Shown: positions 7,777-17,191, counted from the first letter of the stretch. The stretch: 56,086 nt of DNA from Streptomyces sp. 150FB (GCF_000818195.1 NZ_JTHL01000001.1:8257077-8313162); one strand, 5' to 3'. Numbers and translations are program-made. The notes: generated by a model not told the origin, from the sequence alone.

Positions 7777-9924
7777 TTACGTGAGCAGCCCCGCTGCCCG
7801 AGCCCAGCGGTATTTCGCTCCTAGTGCTTCCACAGGCTTCTCCGTGGTGTAGGGGTAGGCGACGACACCGTGCTCGAAGAGGTACTGGCACGCCTCTTCG
7901 ACCTCGACATCGCCGGCGAGAGATGCGACGACGGGCTTTTCGATGCCCTTTGCCTTGTACTCAGCCACGACCTTCGCCGTCAGTTCGGCGAAGACCATCG
8001 GCGGTGTGACGATCGTGTGCCAGTAACCGAGCACCAGCGCGTGGATGCGCGGGTCCTCCATTCCCAGCCGGATCGTGTTCTCGTACGTCGACGGCGGCTC
8101 GCCACCGGTGATGTCCACCGGGTTCCCGGCCGCGCCGAACGGGGGGATGAACTTCCGGAAGGCCGCGTCGAGATCCTCCGGAATCGTCATCAAGGAGAGG
8201 CCGTTGTCCACGATGGCGTCCGAGAGGAGCACACCGGAGCCGCCGGCGCCCGTGATGATGACGACGTTGTCGCCCTTGGGGGTGGGGAGCACGGGCAGGG
8301 ACCGCGCGAACTCCAGCATCTCGTTCAGACCGCGTGCCCGGATGACACCGGCCTGCTTGAGCACGTCCTCGTAGACCGCGTCGTCACCGGCGAGCGCGCC
8401 GGTGTGCGAGCCGGCCGCCGCGGCGCCCGCCGCCGTACGCCCCGCCTTCAGGACGATGACCGGCTTCTTCGGTACGGTCGCGCGCGCCGCCTCCACGAAG
8501 GCGCGCCCGTCCTTGAGGTCCTCCAGGTGCATCGCGATGCACTGGGTGTTGGGGTCCTCACCGAACCAGGTCAGCAGGTCGTCCTCGTCGATGTCCGACT
8601 TGTTGCCGAGACCGACGATCGCCGAGACACCCGTCTTGGTGGTCCTGGCGAAGCCAAGGATCGCCATGCCGATGCCACCGGACTGCGAGGTCAGTGCCAC
8701 GCCGCCCCTGACGTCGTACGGGGTGCAGAACGTGGCACAGAGGTCCTGCCACGTCGAGTAGTAGCCGTAGATGTTCGGCCCGAGCAGCCGGATGCCGTAC
8801 TCCTGGGAGATCGCGACGATCTCCGCCTGGAGCTCGTGCTCACCGGTCTCGGCGAAGCCGGACGGGATGAGGACGGCGTTCGGAATGCCCTTCTGGCCAC
8901 ACTCCTTGAGCGCGGCTGCGACGAACTTCGCGGGGATCACGAAGATCGCCACATCCGGCTCACCGGGGACGTCCAGGATGCTCTTGTACGCCTTCAGCCC
9001 GAGGATCTCGTCCGACTTGGGGTTCACCGGGTGGATCTCGCCCGGGAATCCGCCGTCGACCAGGTTCCGCATGACCGAATTGCCGAGCTTGCCCGCCTCG
9101 TTGGAGGCGCCGATCACCGCGACCGACTTGGGCTTCATCATCCGGCGCATCGAGGTGAGGATCGCCTCGCGCGTGAACGTCGGCCGCCGCACCGGGGCTT
9201 CGGTGGTCAGGATGATGCGTACGTCGGCCGCGATCACCCCGTTCTCCGAGGCGAACACCGGGTTGAGGTCGACCTCGGCTATCTCCGGGAAGTCGGAGGC
9301 GAGCCGGGAGACCTTGACCACGAGGTCGGCGAGCGCCTCACGGTCGACGGCCGGGGCGCCGCGCACGCCGCGCAGGATCTCGGCGGCACGGATGCCGTCG
9401 AGCATCGACAGCGCGTCGTCCTTGGAGGCCGGCGCCAGGCGGAAGGTGACGTCCTTGAGGACCTCCACCAGCACACCGCCGAGACCGAACGCCACGATCT
9501 TGCCGAACGTCGGGTCGGTGACCGTACCGATCAGCACCTCGGTGCCGCCCGGCGGAACCATCTGCTGGATCTGCACACCGAGGATCTGCGCGTCGGCGTT
9601 GTACGCCTTGGCGTTGGCGACGATCGACGTGAACGCCTCCCGCACCTCGGCGACGGAGTTCACACCGATCCTGACGCCGCCGGCGTCCGTCTTGTGCAGG
9701 ATCTCCGGGGACACGATCTTCATCGCGACCGGGAAGCCGATCCGGTCGGCGAGCTGTACGGCGTCGTCCGCGGACTCCGCGAGGCCCTCGCCCGGGGTGG
9801 GGATGCCGTACGCGTCGGTGAGAGCCTTGCCCTCGGGCGCGGTCAGGGCCGTACGGCCCTCGGCGATCGCGGCCGTCAGGAGGGCGCGTACAGCCTCCTG
9901 ATCGGGTTCAAACGTGCCAGGCAC
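7777..9924 (-). CDS. Acyl-CoA synthetase (ADP-forming), acetate-CoA ligase family
   Basis: This 715-residue single-chain ADP-forming acyl-CoA synthetase has the domains in beta-alpha order. An N-terminal ATP-grasp part contains FPVAMKIVSPEILHKTDAGG (residues about 65-85). It is followed by a CoA-binding Rossmann domain (SVAVIGASNEAGKLGN, about 270) and a succinyl-CoA-synthetase-like part with the phospho-His loop GSHTGALAGDD (about 480). The start is a GTG sharing one base with the frc stop (TAGTG), so it is translationally coupled. It would interconvert an acid plus ATP and CoA with acyl-CoA plus ADP and Pi. In this operon it could activate formate, acetate or a small hydroxy acid; which is not visible. 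Confidence 0.87.
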   Translation of the reverse strand: MPGTFEPDQEAVRALLTAAIAEGRTALTAPEGKALTDAYGIPTPGEGLAESADDAVQLADRIGFPVAMKIVSPEILHKTDAGGVRIGVNSVAEVREAFTSIVANAKAYNADAQILGVQIQQMVPPGGTEVLIGTVTDPTFGKIVAFGLGGVLVEVLKDVTFRLAPASKDDALSMLDGIRAAEILRGVRGAPAVDREALADLVVKVSRLASDFPEIAEVDLNPVFASENGVIAADVRIILTTEAPVRRPTFTREAILTSMRRMMKPKSVAVIGASNEAGKLGNSVMRNLVDGGFPGEIHPVNPKSDEILGLKAYKSILDVPGEPDVAIFVIPAKFVAAALKECGQKGIPNAVLIPSGFAETGEHELQAEIVAISQEYGIRLLGPNIYGYYSTWQDLCATFCTPYDVRGGVALTSQSGGIGMAILGFARTTKTGVSAIVGLGNKSDIDEDDLLTWFGEDPNTQCIAMHLEDLKDGRAFVEAARATVPKKPVIVLKAGRTAAGAAAAGSHTGALAGDDAVYEDVLKQAGVIRARGLNEMLEFARSLPVLPTPKGDNVVIITGAGGSGVLLSDAIVDNGLSLMTIPEDLDAAFRKFIPPFGAAGNPVDITGGEPPSTYENTIRLGMEDPRIHALVLGYWHTIVTPPMVFAELTAKVVAEYKAKGIEKPVVASLAGDVEVEEACQYLFEHGVVAYPYTTEKPVEALGAKYRWARAAGLLT

Positions 9925-11180
9925 TAGATGACTCCATTCGTCTTGAGCAAGCGCAGTTCCTCGACGTCGAGACCCAGCTCACCGGCGTAGACCTCTTCGT
10001 TGTGCTCGCCGAGCAGCGGTGAACTGACGATGTCCACCGGTGAGTCGGAGAGTTTCAGAGGGCTGCCGACGGTGGTGAAGGTGCCCCGCTCGGGATGCCG
10101 GACCTCGACGACCATGTCATTCGCGGCCAGTGACTCGTCCTCGATGATCTCCTTGGTGGAGAGGATCGGGCCGCACGGAATGTTGTGGGCGTTCAGCTTC
10201 TCCAGTACTTCCCACTTGGAGAGGGTGATCGTCCACTCCTCGATGAGCTGGAACATCTTGTCCAGCTTCGAGAGCCTGACTTCGGGAGTCGCCCAGTCGG
10301 GGTCGTCCGTCAGCTCGGGCCGCCCTATCAGGTTCGTGATCGGCTTCCAGCCCACCGGCTGGACGATCACGTACACATAGTCGTTCGGGCCGCCCGGCGC
10401 GCACTTGACGGCCCAGCCGGGCTGGCCGCCGCCGCTCGCGTTGCCGCTGCGCGGTACGTCCTCGCCGAAGTCCTCGTTGGGGTACTCCGGGAGCGGACCG
10501 TTCGAGAGGCGCTGCTGGTCGCGCAGCTTCACGCGCACCAGGTTCAGCACGGCGTGCTGCATCGCGACGTTGACCCGCTGGCCACGCCCCGTGCTCTCAC
10601 GCTGGTACAGCGCGGCGAGGATCGCGGCGACGGCGTGGATGCCGGTGCCCGAGTCACCGATCTGCGCTCCGGTGGCGAGCGGGGGCCCGTCCTCGAAGCC
10701 GGTCGTGGACATCGAGCCGCCCATGGCCTGGGCGACGACCTCGTACGCCTTGTAGTTGGTGTACGGGCCTTCGCCGAAGCCCTTGATGGAGGCGTAGATG
10801 ATCTTCGGGTTGATCTCCTGGATCTTCTCCCAGGTGAAACCCATCCGGTCGACGGCCCCGGGCCCGAAGTTCTCCACCATCACGTCGGAGCGGCGGATGA
10901 GCTCCGTGAGGATCTCCTTGCCGCGCTCCGTCTTGGTGTTGAGGGTGACGCTGCGCTTGTTGCAGTTGAGCATCGTGAAGTAGAGCGAGTCGACATCGGG
11001 GATGTCGCGGAGCTGCTTGCGGGTGATGTCGCCCGTGGGTGCCTCGACCTTGACCACGTCCGCACCGAGCCACGCCAGCAACTGAGTTGCCGAAGGGCCG
11101 GACTGTACGTGCGTCATGTCGAGGACGCGGACACCCGCCAGTGCTTTCGTGCCTTGCGAGGCCTCTAGAGCCTGGGTCAT
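9924..11180 (-). CDS. frc: Formyl-CoA:oxalate CoA-transferase (class III CoA-transferase)
   Basis: A 418-residue CaiB/BaiF-family protein closely resembling Oxalobacter-type Frc throughout: [24 protein letters not shown](V)[20 protein letters not shown] and IPCGP. The catalytic Asp is D176 in [10 protein letters not shown]. The mobile glycine loop reads SGGGQPGW where the canonical enzyme has GGGGQPGW. It would transfer CoA from formyl-CoA to oxalate in the cytoplasm. A GGAG precedes the ATG. The gene lies 12 nt after the oxc-like gene and touches the ADP-forming synthetase gene. This is the most specific functional call in the module. Confidence 0.88.
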   Translation of the reverse strand: MTQALEASQGTKALAGVRVLDMTHVQSGPSATQLLAWLGADVVKVEAPTGDITRKQLRDIPDVDSLYFTMLNCNKRSVTLNTKTERGKEILTELIRRSDVMVENFGPGAVDRMGFTWEKIQEINPKIIYASIKGFGEGPYTNYKAYEVVAQAMGGSMSTTGFEDGPPLATGAQIGDSGTGIHAVAAILAALYQRESTGRGQRVNVAMQHAVLNLVRVKLRDQQRLSNGPLPEYPNEDFGEDVPRSGNASGGGQPGWAVKCAPGGPNDYVYVIVQPVGWKPITNLIGRPELTDDPDWATPEVRLSKLDKMFQLIEEWTITLSKWEVLEKLNAHNIPCGPILSTKEIIEDESLAANDMVVEVRHPERGTFTTVGSPLKLSDSPVDIVSSPLLGEHNEEVYAGELGLDVEELRLLKTNGVI

Positions 11181-11192
11181 CGGAGGGCTCCT

Positions 11193-12875
11193 CTACTTGT
11201 ACATCGTCTGATTCATGGTTCCCGGGGCGTACGCGTCGGGGTCGACCCAGACGTTGATCAGCGACGGCAGTCCGGACTCACGTGCACGCTGGAGCGCCGG
11301 CGCGATCTCGGACGGGTCGCGCACCTCTTCTCCGTAACCTCCGAGCATCTGGGCGAACTTGTCGTAGTGCACGTCGCCCAGGGTGTTGCCGACGCGCTCG
11401 CGCTCGTCGCCGTACTTGGCCTTCTGGCCGTAACGGATCTGATTCATCGACGAGTTGTTGCCGACGATGCCGACGAACGGCAGGTTGTAGCGGACCAGCG
11501 TCTCGAAGTCCCAGCCCGTCAGGGAGAAGGCGCCGTCACCGAACAGCGCGACGACCTCCTTGTCGGGGCGTGCCTTCTTCGCGGCGAGGACGAACGGGAT
11601 GCCGACACCGAGCGTGCCGAGCGGGCCCGGGTCCATCCAGTGGCCCGGCGACTTCGGCTGGACGACCTGACCGGAGAAGGTGACGATGTCGCCGCCGTCG
11701 CCGATGTAGATCGAGTCCTCGGTCAGGAAGTCGTTGATCTCGCTGACCAGCCGGTAGGGGTGGATCGGCGAGGCGTCCGACTTCAGGCTCGGCAGCCGCT
11801 TCTCGATCGCGGCCTGCTCGGCGGCGCGCAGCTCGTCGAGCCACGCCTTGCGCTTGACGCCGCCCCCGTTGATCCGGCCGCTGGCGGCCTGGGTGACGGA
11901 CTTGAGGATGACACCGGGGTCGCCGACGAGGCCGAGGTCGATGTCGCGGTTCTTACCGACGGTGCGGTAGTCCATGTCGATCTGTACGACGGTCGCTTCG
12001 GGGGAGAGGCGCTTGCCGTAACCCATCCGGAAGTCGAACGGCGTGCCGACGATGATGATGAGGTCGGCGTTGGAGAACGCGTAACGCCGGGAGAGCTGGA
12101 AGTGGTGCTGGTCGCCGGGGGGCAGCGTGCCGCGGCCCGCGCCGTTCATGTAGGCCGGGACGTTGAGCGTCCGTACGAACTCGATGGCGTCGTCCGTGGC
12201 CCGTGCCGTCCAGACCTGGCTGCCGAGCAGGATCGCCGGCTTCTCGGCCTGGGCGATGAGGTCGGCGAGCTTCTCGATGGCCTCGGGGTCACCGATCGAA
12301 CGGGTGGAGGCGCGGTACTGGCCGGCCGAGGGGATCCGGGCCTTCTCCGCGGGCACGCTGGCGTCGAGGACGTCGCGCGGGATCTCCAGGAACGACGGCC
12401 CCTGCGAGCCGTTGAAGCACTCCCGGAACGCCATCGACACCATGTCCGCCACGCGGGCCGTGTCCGGCACGCTCGCGGCGAACTTGGTGATCGGCGTCAT
12501 CATGTCGACGTGGGGGAGGTCCTGGAGCGAACCCATCTTGTGCTGCGTGAGCGAGCCCTGACCGCCGATGAGCAGCATCGGGGACTCGGCGCGGAAGGCG
12601 TTCGCGACACCGGTTATGGCGTCGGTGGTGCCCGGGCCGGCGGTGACGACCGCGCAGCCCGGCTTGCCCGTAATACGTGCGTAGCCGTCAGCGGCGTGCG
12701 CGGCTACCTGCTCGTGGCGTACGTCGACGACCTCGATGCCTTCGTCGACGCAGCCGTCGTAGATGTCGATGATGTGGCCGCCGCAGAGTGTGTAGATGAC
12801 CTCTACGCCCTCTGCTTTGAGGGCCTTGGCGACCAGGTGACCACCGGAAATGCTTGCCTGGCTGTCGTCGGGCAT
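11193..12875 (-). CDS. ThDP-dependent enzyme, oxalyl-CoA decarboxylase / acetolactate synthase-like
   Basis: A 560-residue thiamin-diphosphate enzyme of the POX/acetolactate-synthase fold. The Pyr domain has the activating Glu in RHEQVAAHAADGYAR (E55); the PP domain has the GDG...NN cofactor motif (FGDGAFSLTGWD to VGNNSSMNQ, about residues 445-475). I chose the start at 12875 because an AGGAC lies 8 nt upstream; an in-frame start at 12923 (573-576 aa product) has no ribosome site. Next to frc an oxalyl-CoA decarboxylase is expected, but the N-terminal segment reads YTLCGGHIIDIYDG instead of the canonical YGVVGIPIT, closer to mycobacterial IlvG-like proteins. It may therefore be a different 2-hydroxyacyl-CoA lyase, decarboxylase or carboligase. 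Confidence 0.75.
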   Translation of the reverse strand: MPDDSQASISGGHLVAKALKAEGVEVIYTLCGGHIIDIYDGCVDEGIEVVDVRHEQVAAHAADGYARITGKPGCAVVTAGPGTTDAITGVANAFRAESPMLLIGGQGSLTQHKMGSLQDLPHVDMMTPITKFAASVPDTARVADMVSMAFRECFNGSQGPSFLEIPRDVLDASVPAEKARIPSAGQYRASTRSIGDPEAIEKLADLIAQAEKPAILLGSQVWTARATDDAIEFVRTLNVPAYMNGAGRGTLPPGDQHHFQLSRRYAFSNADLIIIVGTPFDFRMGYGKRLSPEATVVQIDMDYRTVGKNRDIDLGLVGDPGVILKSVTQAASGRINGGGVKRKAWLDELRAAEQAAIEKRLPSLKSDASPIHPYRLVSEINDFLTEDSIYIGDGGDIVTFSGQVVQPKSPGHWMDPGPLGTLGVGIPFVLAAKKARPDKEVVALFGDGAFSLTGWDFETLVRYNLPFVGIVGNNSSMNQIRYGQKAKYGDERERVGNTLGDVHYDKFAQMLGGYGEEVRDPSEIAPALQRARESGLPSLINVWVDPDAYAPGTMNQTMYK

Positions 12876-12925
12876 GAAAAGTCCTGTCTCTCCGTAGGGG
12901 TGAGCGGGGTTCGCTCGGTACATTG

Positions 12926-12949
12926 CATACAGTCTACGAATACTGTATG
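12926..12949. promoter_or_regulatory. Dyad operator in the divergent oxc-like/sucC promoter
   Basis: 8-bp perfect arms (catacagt at 12926-12933, actgtatg at 12942-12949) separated by 8 bp, in the AT-richest part of the divergent gap. The ATAC...GTAT arrangement suggests a GntR or similar dimeric regulator. One site could control both operons. No regulator gene is adjacent. Confidence 0.55.
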
Positions 12950-13019
12950 AACCTTGTTATCTCGCATCTGGTGGACGGTGTCCAGGGGGCAAGCGGCACT
13001 TTCGTCAAAAGGGAGTGGC

Positions 13020-14153
13020 ATGGATCTGTACGAGCACCAAGCAAGGGAACTGTTCGCGGACCACGGAATCCCGGTTCCGGAGGCCGAAGTGGTGGAGGTG
13101 GCCAAGGACGCCAAGGCCGCCGCCGAACGCCTCGGCGGCCGGGTCGTGGTCAAGGCCCAGGTGAAGACCGGAGGCCGGGGCAAGGCAGGTGGGGTCAAGC
13201 TCGCAGCCGACCCGGCAGCGGCCGAACTGACGGCCCGCCAGATACTCGGCATGGACATCAAGGGCCACACCGTAAGGAAGGTGATGCTGGCTCAACCAGT
13301 GGACATAGAGGCGGAGTTCTACGTCTCGTTCGTGCTCGACAGGGCCGCGGGAACCTTCCTCGCGATCGCTTCCGTCGAGGGCGGCATGGAGATCGAAGAG
13401 GTCGCGGCGACCCGCCCCGAGGCGGTCGCCAGGATCCACATCGACCCCGCGGAAGGGGTCACCGAGGCCAAGGCCGCCGAGATCGCAGCGGCGGCGAAAC
13501 TGCCGCCGGAGACGGCGTCCGTCATCGCTCAGCTCTGGCAGGTGCTGATCCGCGAGGACGCTCTGCTGGTCGAAGTGAACCCATTGGTCCGCACCAAAGA
13601 TCGGCGCATTCTCGCCCTCGACGGTAAAATAACGCTTGACGACAACGCACGTTTCCGGCAAGAGCGCTGGGGCGGCGACGAGAGCGACCCCGGCGCCGAC
13701 CCGCTGGAGGCAGCGGCGGCGGCCAAGGGGCTGAACTACGTCAAGCTCGACGGCGAGGTCGGCATCATCGGCAACGGCGCGGGTCTCGTGATGTCGACCC
13801 TCGACGTGGTCGCCGGCTGCGGCGCCCGCCCCGCCAACTTCCTCGACATCGGGGGAGGGGCCTCGGCCCAGGTCATGGCCGACGGTCTGTCCGTCATCCT
13901 CTCGGACCCGGCGGTCAAGTCCGTCTTCGTCAATGTCTTCGGCGGGATCACGGCGTGCGACGCGGTGGCCGACGGCATCGTCCAGGCTCTGGAGTCCGTC
14001 CAGCTCACCAAGCCGCTCGTCGTGCGTCTCGACGGCAACAGCGCGGCCCGGGGGCGCGCGATCCTCGAGGACCGCGCCCACCCTCTCGTACAGCAGGCCA
14101 CGACCATGGACGGCGCCGCCCGCCAGGCGGCCGTACTGGCGAACGCGGAATAA
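13020..14153 (+). CDS. sucC: Succinyl-CoA synthetase beta-subunit paralogue (ADP-forming ligase)
   Basis: A 377-residue ATP-grasp subunit starting [20 protein letters not shown], the standard SucC N-terminus, preceded by GGGAG. It has the ATP-grasp Lys region [20 protein letters not shown] (about residues 42-60), the magnesium site VEVNPLV (about 195) and the subunit-interface segments [17 protein letters not shown] and FLDIGGGAS. It pairs with the next gene. Its position divergent from frc/oxc rather than with TCA genes suggests a second, specialised copy that may activate malate, oxalate or another dicarboxylate. The sequence alone does not settle the substrate. Confidence 0.88.
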   Translation: MDLYEHQARELFADHGIPVPEAEVVEVAKDAKAAAERLGGRVVVKAQVKTGGRGKAGGVKLAADPAAAELTARQILGMDIKGHTVRKVMLAQPVDIEAEFYVSFVLDRAAGTFLAIASVEGGMEIEEVAATRPEAVARIHIDPAEGVTEAKAAEIAAAAKLPPETASVIAQLWQVLIREDALLVEVNPLVRTKDRRILALDGKITLDDNARFRQERWGGDESDPGADPLEAAAAAKGLNYVKLDGEVGIIGNGAGLVMSTLDVVAGCGARPANFLDIGGGASAQVMADGLSVILSDPAVKSVFVNVFGGITACDAVADGIVQALESVQLTKPLVVRLDGNSAARGRAILEDRAHPLVQQATTMDGAARQAAVLANAE

Positions 14154-14166
14154 GGAGAAGGACACC

Positions 14167-15054
14167 ATGGCCATCTTCCTGACCAAAGAGAGCAAGGTCC
14201 TCGTCCAGGGCATGACGGGCGGCGAGGGCATGAAGCACACGCGCCGCATGCTCGCCGCCGGCACCGACATCGTCGGTGGCGTCAACCCGCGCAAGGCCGG
14301 CCGCAGCGTCGAGTTCGACGAGCGCACCGTTCCTGTTTTCGGATCCGTCGCCGAGGGCATGGAGGCGACAGGGGCCGACGTCACCGTCGTCTTCGTCCCG
14401 CCGCCGTTCGCCAAGGCCGCCGTCATCGAGGCGGCCGACGCGGGCATCGCGCTGGCCGTCGTCATCACCGAGGGCATCCCGGTCCACGACGCCGTCGCGT
14501 TCCAGGCGTACGCCAAGGAGCGCGGCACCCGGATCGTCGGGCCCAACTGCCCGGGCCTGATCAGCCCCGGGCAGTCCAACGCCGGCATCATCCCTGCCGA
14601 CATCGCGGCCAAACCCGGCCGGATCGGTCTGGTGTCCAAGTCGGGCACCCTGACCTACCAGCTCATGTACGAACTGCGGGAGATCGGTTTCTCCTCGGCG
14701 GTCGGCATCGGCGGCGACCCCGTCGTCGGCACCACACACATCGACTGCCTCGCGGCGTTCGAGGCCGACCCCGACACCGAACTCATCGTGCTCATCGGTG
14801 AGATCGGGGGCGACGCCGAGGAGCGCGCCGCCGCGTACATCGCCGATCACGTGACCAAGCCGGTCATCGGCTACATCGCCGGCTTCACCGCACCCGAGGG
14901 CAAGACGATGGGGCACGCCGGCGCCATCGTCTCCGGCTCCTCGGGTACGGCGGAGGCCAAGAAGACGGCGCTGGAAGCGGTGGGCGTACGGGTCGGCTCC
15001 ACACCTTCGGAGACGGCGCGGCTCGTCCTCGACCGGCTGGCGTCCCTCGTCTGA
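14167..15054 (+). CDS. sucD: Succinyl-CoA synthetase alpha-subunit paralogue
   Basis: A 295-residue alpha subunit. The CoA-binding N-terminus is [20 protein letters not shown]; the middle has [11 protein letters not shown] and the [14 protein letters not shown] ligase motif; the phospho-histidine is H250 in [14 protein letters not shown]. An AAGGAG lies 7-12 nt before the ATG, 13 nt after the sucC stop. It forms the ligase heterodimer with SucC and would be phosphorylated on H250 during acyl-CoA formation. A 14-bp hairpin follows directly, so the aldehyde dehydrogenase downstream may be transcribed separately. Confidence 0.9.
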   Translation: MAIFLTKESKVLVQGMTGGEGMKHTRRMLAAGTDIVGGVNPRKAGRSVEFDERTVPVFGSVAEGMEATGADVTVVFVPPPFAKAAVIEAADAGIALAVVITEGIPVHDAVAFQAYAKERGTRIVGPNCPGLISPGQSNAGIIPADIAAKPGRIGLVSKSGTLTYQLMYELREIGFSSAVGIGGDPVVGTTHIDCLAAFEADPDTELIVLIGEIGGDAEERAAAYIADHVTKPVIGYIAGFTAPEGKTMGHAGAIVSGSSGTAEAKKTALEAVGVRVGSTPSETARLVLDRLASLV

Positions 15055-15096
15055 CGGCCGTCCGAACGTCCGGTCGCGACTGACCGGTACGGGAGG

Positions 15097-15134
15097 CGCG
15101 CGGCTGACGGTACGTGCAAGCCGTCAGCCGCGCG
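15097..15134 (+). terminator. Hairpin after sucD
   Basis: Perfect 14-bp GC-rich arms (15097-15110 with 15121-15134) around a 10-nt loop, 43 bases after the sucD stop. There is no U tract. It is a likely terminator or 3' stabiliser. Confidence 0.65.
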
Positions 15135-15151
15135 GGCCGTTCCCGCTCCAC

Positions 15152-15231
15152 AACCGCAGGACTCAGCAACCGCAGAACTCAGCAACCGCAGGATTCGCCA
15201 ACCGCAGGACTCAGCAACCGCAGGATTCAAC
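15152..15231. repeat. Five tandem 16-bp repeats between sucD and the aldehyde dehydrogenase gene
   Basis: Five consecutive 16-bp units (consensus aaccgcaggactcagc) start at 15152, 15168, 15184, 15200 and 15216, followed by a sixth partial unit. Units 1 and 4 are identical; the others differ by 1-4 bases. The array lies between the sucD hairpin and the next start codon. Confidence 0.9.
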
Positions 15232-15287
15232 AACGGCACTCGTGCCGAGCCATGCAAATCCCGCCCTCCCTCGAGCGGAGAATCCCG

Positions 15288-16829
15288 ATGGCACCTTCAC
15301 TCATACTCAAGCCCGGCACGTCCTGGTCCGACGCGTGGCAGCGCTGCCTCGCCGTGGCCCCCGAGGCCTTCCAGGACGATCGTGTCCTCAACCTCTGGGG
15401 GTCGTCCTGGCAGTCCGACGGCCGTGCGCTGGCCGCCACCAGCCCGGTCGACGGGAGCCCCATCGCCGGGCCCCCGCGACTCGACGCCGCGACGGCCCAG
15501 CAGGCCGTGCGCGGCAGTCTCGACGAACACCGCGCCTGGCGGCACACTCCGCTGTCCGAGCGCAAGGCCCGCGTCACGGCCACACTCGACGCGCTGACCG
15601 AACACCGTGAGCTGCTCGCCCTGCTCCTCGTCTGGGAGATCGGCAAGCCGTGGAAGCTGGCGCAGGCGGACGTCGACCGTGCGATCGACGGTGTGCGCTG
15701 GTACGTGGACGGTGTGGACCGGATGCTGGACGGCAGGACCCCGCTGCCCGGTCCCGTGTCCAACGTCGCCAGTTGGAACTACCCGATGTCCGTCCTCGTC
15801 CACGCCATGCTCGTGCAGGCGCTGGCGGGCAACGCCGTGATCGCCAAGGCCCCGACCGACGGCGGGGTGGCCTGTCTGACGCTGGCCAGTGCGCTCGCCG
15901 TACGTGAGGGACTGCCGGTCACCCTGGTCAGCGGCAGCGGCCGGGAGCTGTCCGAGTCGCTCATCAACTCGCCGGAGATCGGCTGTGTCTCCTTCGTCGG
16001 CGGCCGGGACACCGGCGCCGGCATCGCCAGCGCCGTCGCCGACCTGGGCAAGCGCCATGTCCTCGAACAGGAGGGCCTCAACACCTGGGGCGTCTGGAAC
16101 TTCAGCGACTGGGACGCGCTGACCGCCGTCATCCCGAAGCTCTTCGACTACGGGAAGCAGCGCTGCACGGCCTACCCGCGGTTCGTGGTCCAGCGCTCGC
16201 TGTTCGCCGACTTCCTGGAGGCGTACCTGCCGGCCGTACGCTCCGTCCGCCTGGGCCACCCCCTGGCGGTCGAGCACGCCGACGACCCGCTGCCGCAGCT
16301 CGACTTCGGCCCGCTCATCAACGCGGCCAAGGCCAAGGAGCTGGCGGACCAGGTGGCGGACGCCATCAACCGGGGCGCCGTCCCCCTGCACCAGGGAGAC
16401 CTGGCAGAGGGCCGCTTCCTGCCGGGCCAGGACACGAGCGCGTACGTGCCGCCCGTCACCCTGCTCGGCCCGCCGCCGTCGTCCCCGCTGCACCACGCGG
16501 AGCCCTTCGGCCCGGTCGACACCATCGTCCTGGTCGACACCGAGGCGGAGCTGCTGGCGGCGATGAACGCCTCGAACGGCGCGCTGGTGGCGACCCTGTC
16601 CACCGACGACCCCGACACGTACGCGCGGCTGTCACCGCAGATCCGCGCGTTCAAGGTCGGCCACGGCAGGCCCCGCTCGCGCGGCGACCGCGACGAGCTG
16701 TTCGGCGGCTTCGGCCACTCCTGGCGCGGCGCCTTCGTGGGCGGCGAGCTGCTCGTCAAGGCCGTCACCGAAGGCCCGGCGGGAGAGCGGCCTCCGGGCA
16801 ACTTCCCCGACTACCACCTGATGCCCTGA
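15288..16829 (+). CDS. Aldehyde dehydrogenase family protein
   Basis: A 513-residue NAD(P)-dependent aldehyde dehydrogenase-like protein. The ATG at 15288 has CGGAG 8 nt upstream; an upstream in-frame ATG at 15252 lacks one and would read from the repeat array. Seen motifs are SNVASWNYPMSV (cofactor entry, about residue 155), VLEQEG with the general-base Glu E260, and KQRCTAYP with the nucleophile Cys C293, 33 residues apart as expected. LELGG is altered to LEQEG and the usual PWNFP to SWNYP, so it is a divergent member. Its place behind sucCD suggests it supplies or removes a small carboxylic acid. The aldehyde is unknown. Confidence 0.83.
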   Translation: MAPSLILKPGTSWSDAWQRCLAVAPEAFQDDRVLNLWGSSWQSDGRALAATSPVDGSPIAGPPRLDAATAQQAVRGSLDEHRAWRHTPLSERKARVTATLDALTEHRELLALLLVWEIGKPWKLAQADVDRAIDGVRWYVDGVDRMLDGRTPLPGPVSNVASWNYPMSVLVHAMLVQALAGNAVIAKAPTDGGVACLTLASALAVREGLPVTLVSGSGRELSESLINSPEIGCVSFVGGRDTGAGIASAVADLGKRHVLEQEGLNTWGVWNFSDWDALTAVIPKLFDYGKQRCTAYPRFVVQRSLFADFLEAYLPAVRSVRLGHPLAVEHADDPLPQLDFGPLINAAKAKELADQVADAINRGAVPLHQGDLAEGRFLPGQDTSAYVPPVTLLGPPPSSPLHHAEPFGPVDTIVLVDTEAELLAAMNASNGALVATLSTDDPDTYARLSPQIRAFKVGHGRPRSRGDRDELFGGFGHSWRGAFVGGELLVKAVTEGPAGERPPGNFPDYHLMP

Positions 16830-16844
16830 GCATCGGTCCCGATC

Positions 16845-16884
16845 CCCGCCGGCCGGGCTGGAGTACGAACGCCCGGCCGGCGGG
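16845..16884 (+). terminator. Hairpin after the aldehyde dehydrogenase gene
   Basis: Perfect 14-bp arms (16845-16858 with 16871-16884) with a 12-nt loop, 15 bases after the stop codon and before the tRNA gene. Confidence 0.72.
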
Positions 16885-16994
16885 TTCCACTCCCGCGATC
16901 ATTCGCTGACCACCGGATATACGGGTGAGCCGCACCCCGATCCCCTGGTATTGTTGACCTGTCGCCACGGGGAACAACCGCGGTTCGACCACTC

Positions 16995-17079
16995 GTCCGG
17001 GTGGCGGAATGGCAGACGCGCTAGCTTGAGGTGCTAGTGCCCTTTATCGGGCGTGGGGGTTCAAGTCCCCCCTCGGACA
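16995..17079 (+). tRNA. tRNA-Leu (anticodon GAG)
   Basis: An 85-nt class II tRNA. The 7-bp acceptor stem pairs 16995-17001 with 17072-17078, with discriminator A at 17079. The D arm is in 17002-17019, the anticodon stem pairs ctagc with gctag (17021-17025 with 17033-17037) and the loop is ttgaggt with anticodon GAG at 17028-17030. A long variable arm (gtgcccttt..gggcgt) and the T arm gggggttcaagtccccc follow. CCA is not encoded. It reads CUC (and CUU) leucine codons, the former abundant at this GC content. Confidence 0.96.
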
Positions 17080-17117
17080 CGACGGGTAATCCACACGAAT
17101 ACCCGGCTCGGCTTCAC

Positions 17118-17155
17118 AGAACTCCCGGCACGGATTCGTCCGTGCCGGGAGTTCT
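17118..17155. terminator. Strong hairpin terminator after tRNA-Leu
   Basis: Perfect 17-bp stem (17118-17134 with 17139-17155) closed by a TTCG tetraloop and followed by a short T run. It lies between the tRNA and a convergent minus-strand gene and is probably bidirectional. Confidence 0.85.
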
Positions 17156-17191
17156 TTTCGCGTTCGGGATCTTGATCGGCGGGGGCGAGCC

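Noticed and set aside
7870..9927. 685-aa plus-strand frame opposite the acyl-CoA synthetase gene
   Set aside because: Low-complexity Arg/Asp/Val composition with no motifs; antisense to a clear enzyme gene.
12876..12923. Upstream start for the ThDP enzyme at 12923
   Set aside because: No Shine-Dalgarno sequence and it would place the start beside the dyad operator; 12875 has AGGAC at the right spacing.
15152..15231. CRISPR array
   Set aside because: Units are contiguous 16-bp repeats without unique spacers and no cas genes are present.
16995..17079. tRNA-Leu as an attachment site for an integrative element
   Set aside because: No second copy of the tRNA 3' end, integrase or excisionase gene was seen in the window.
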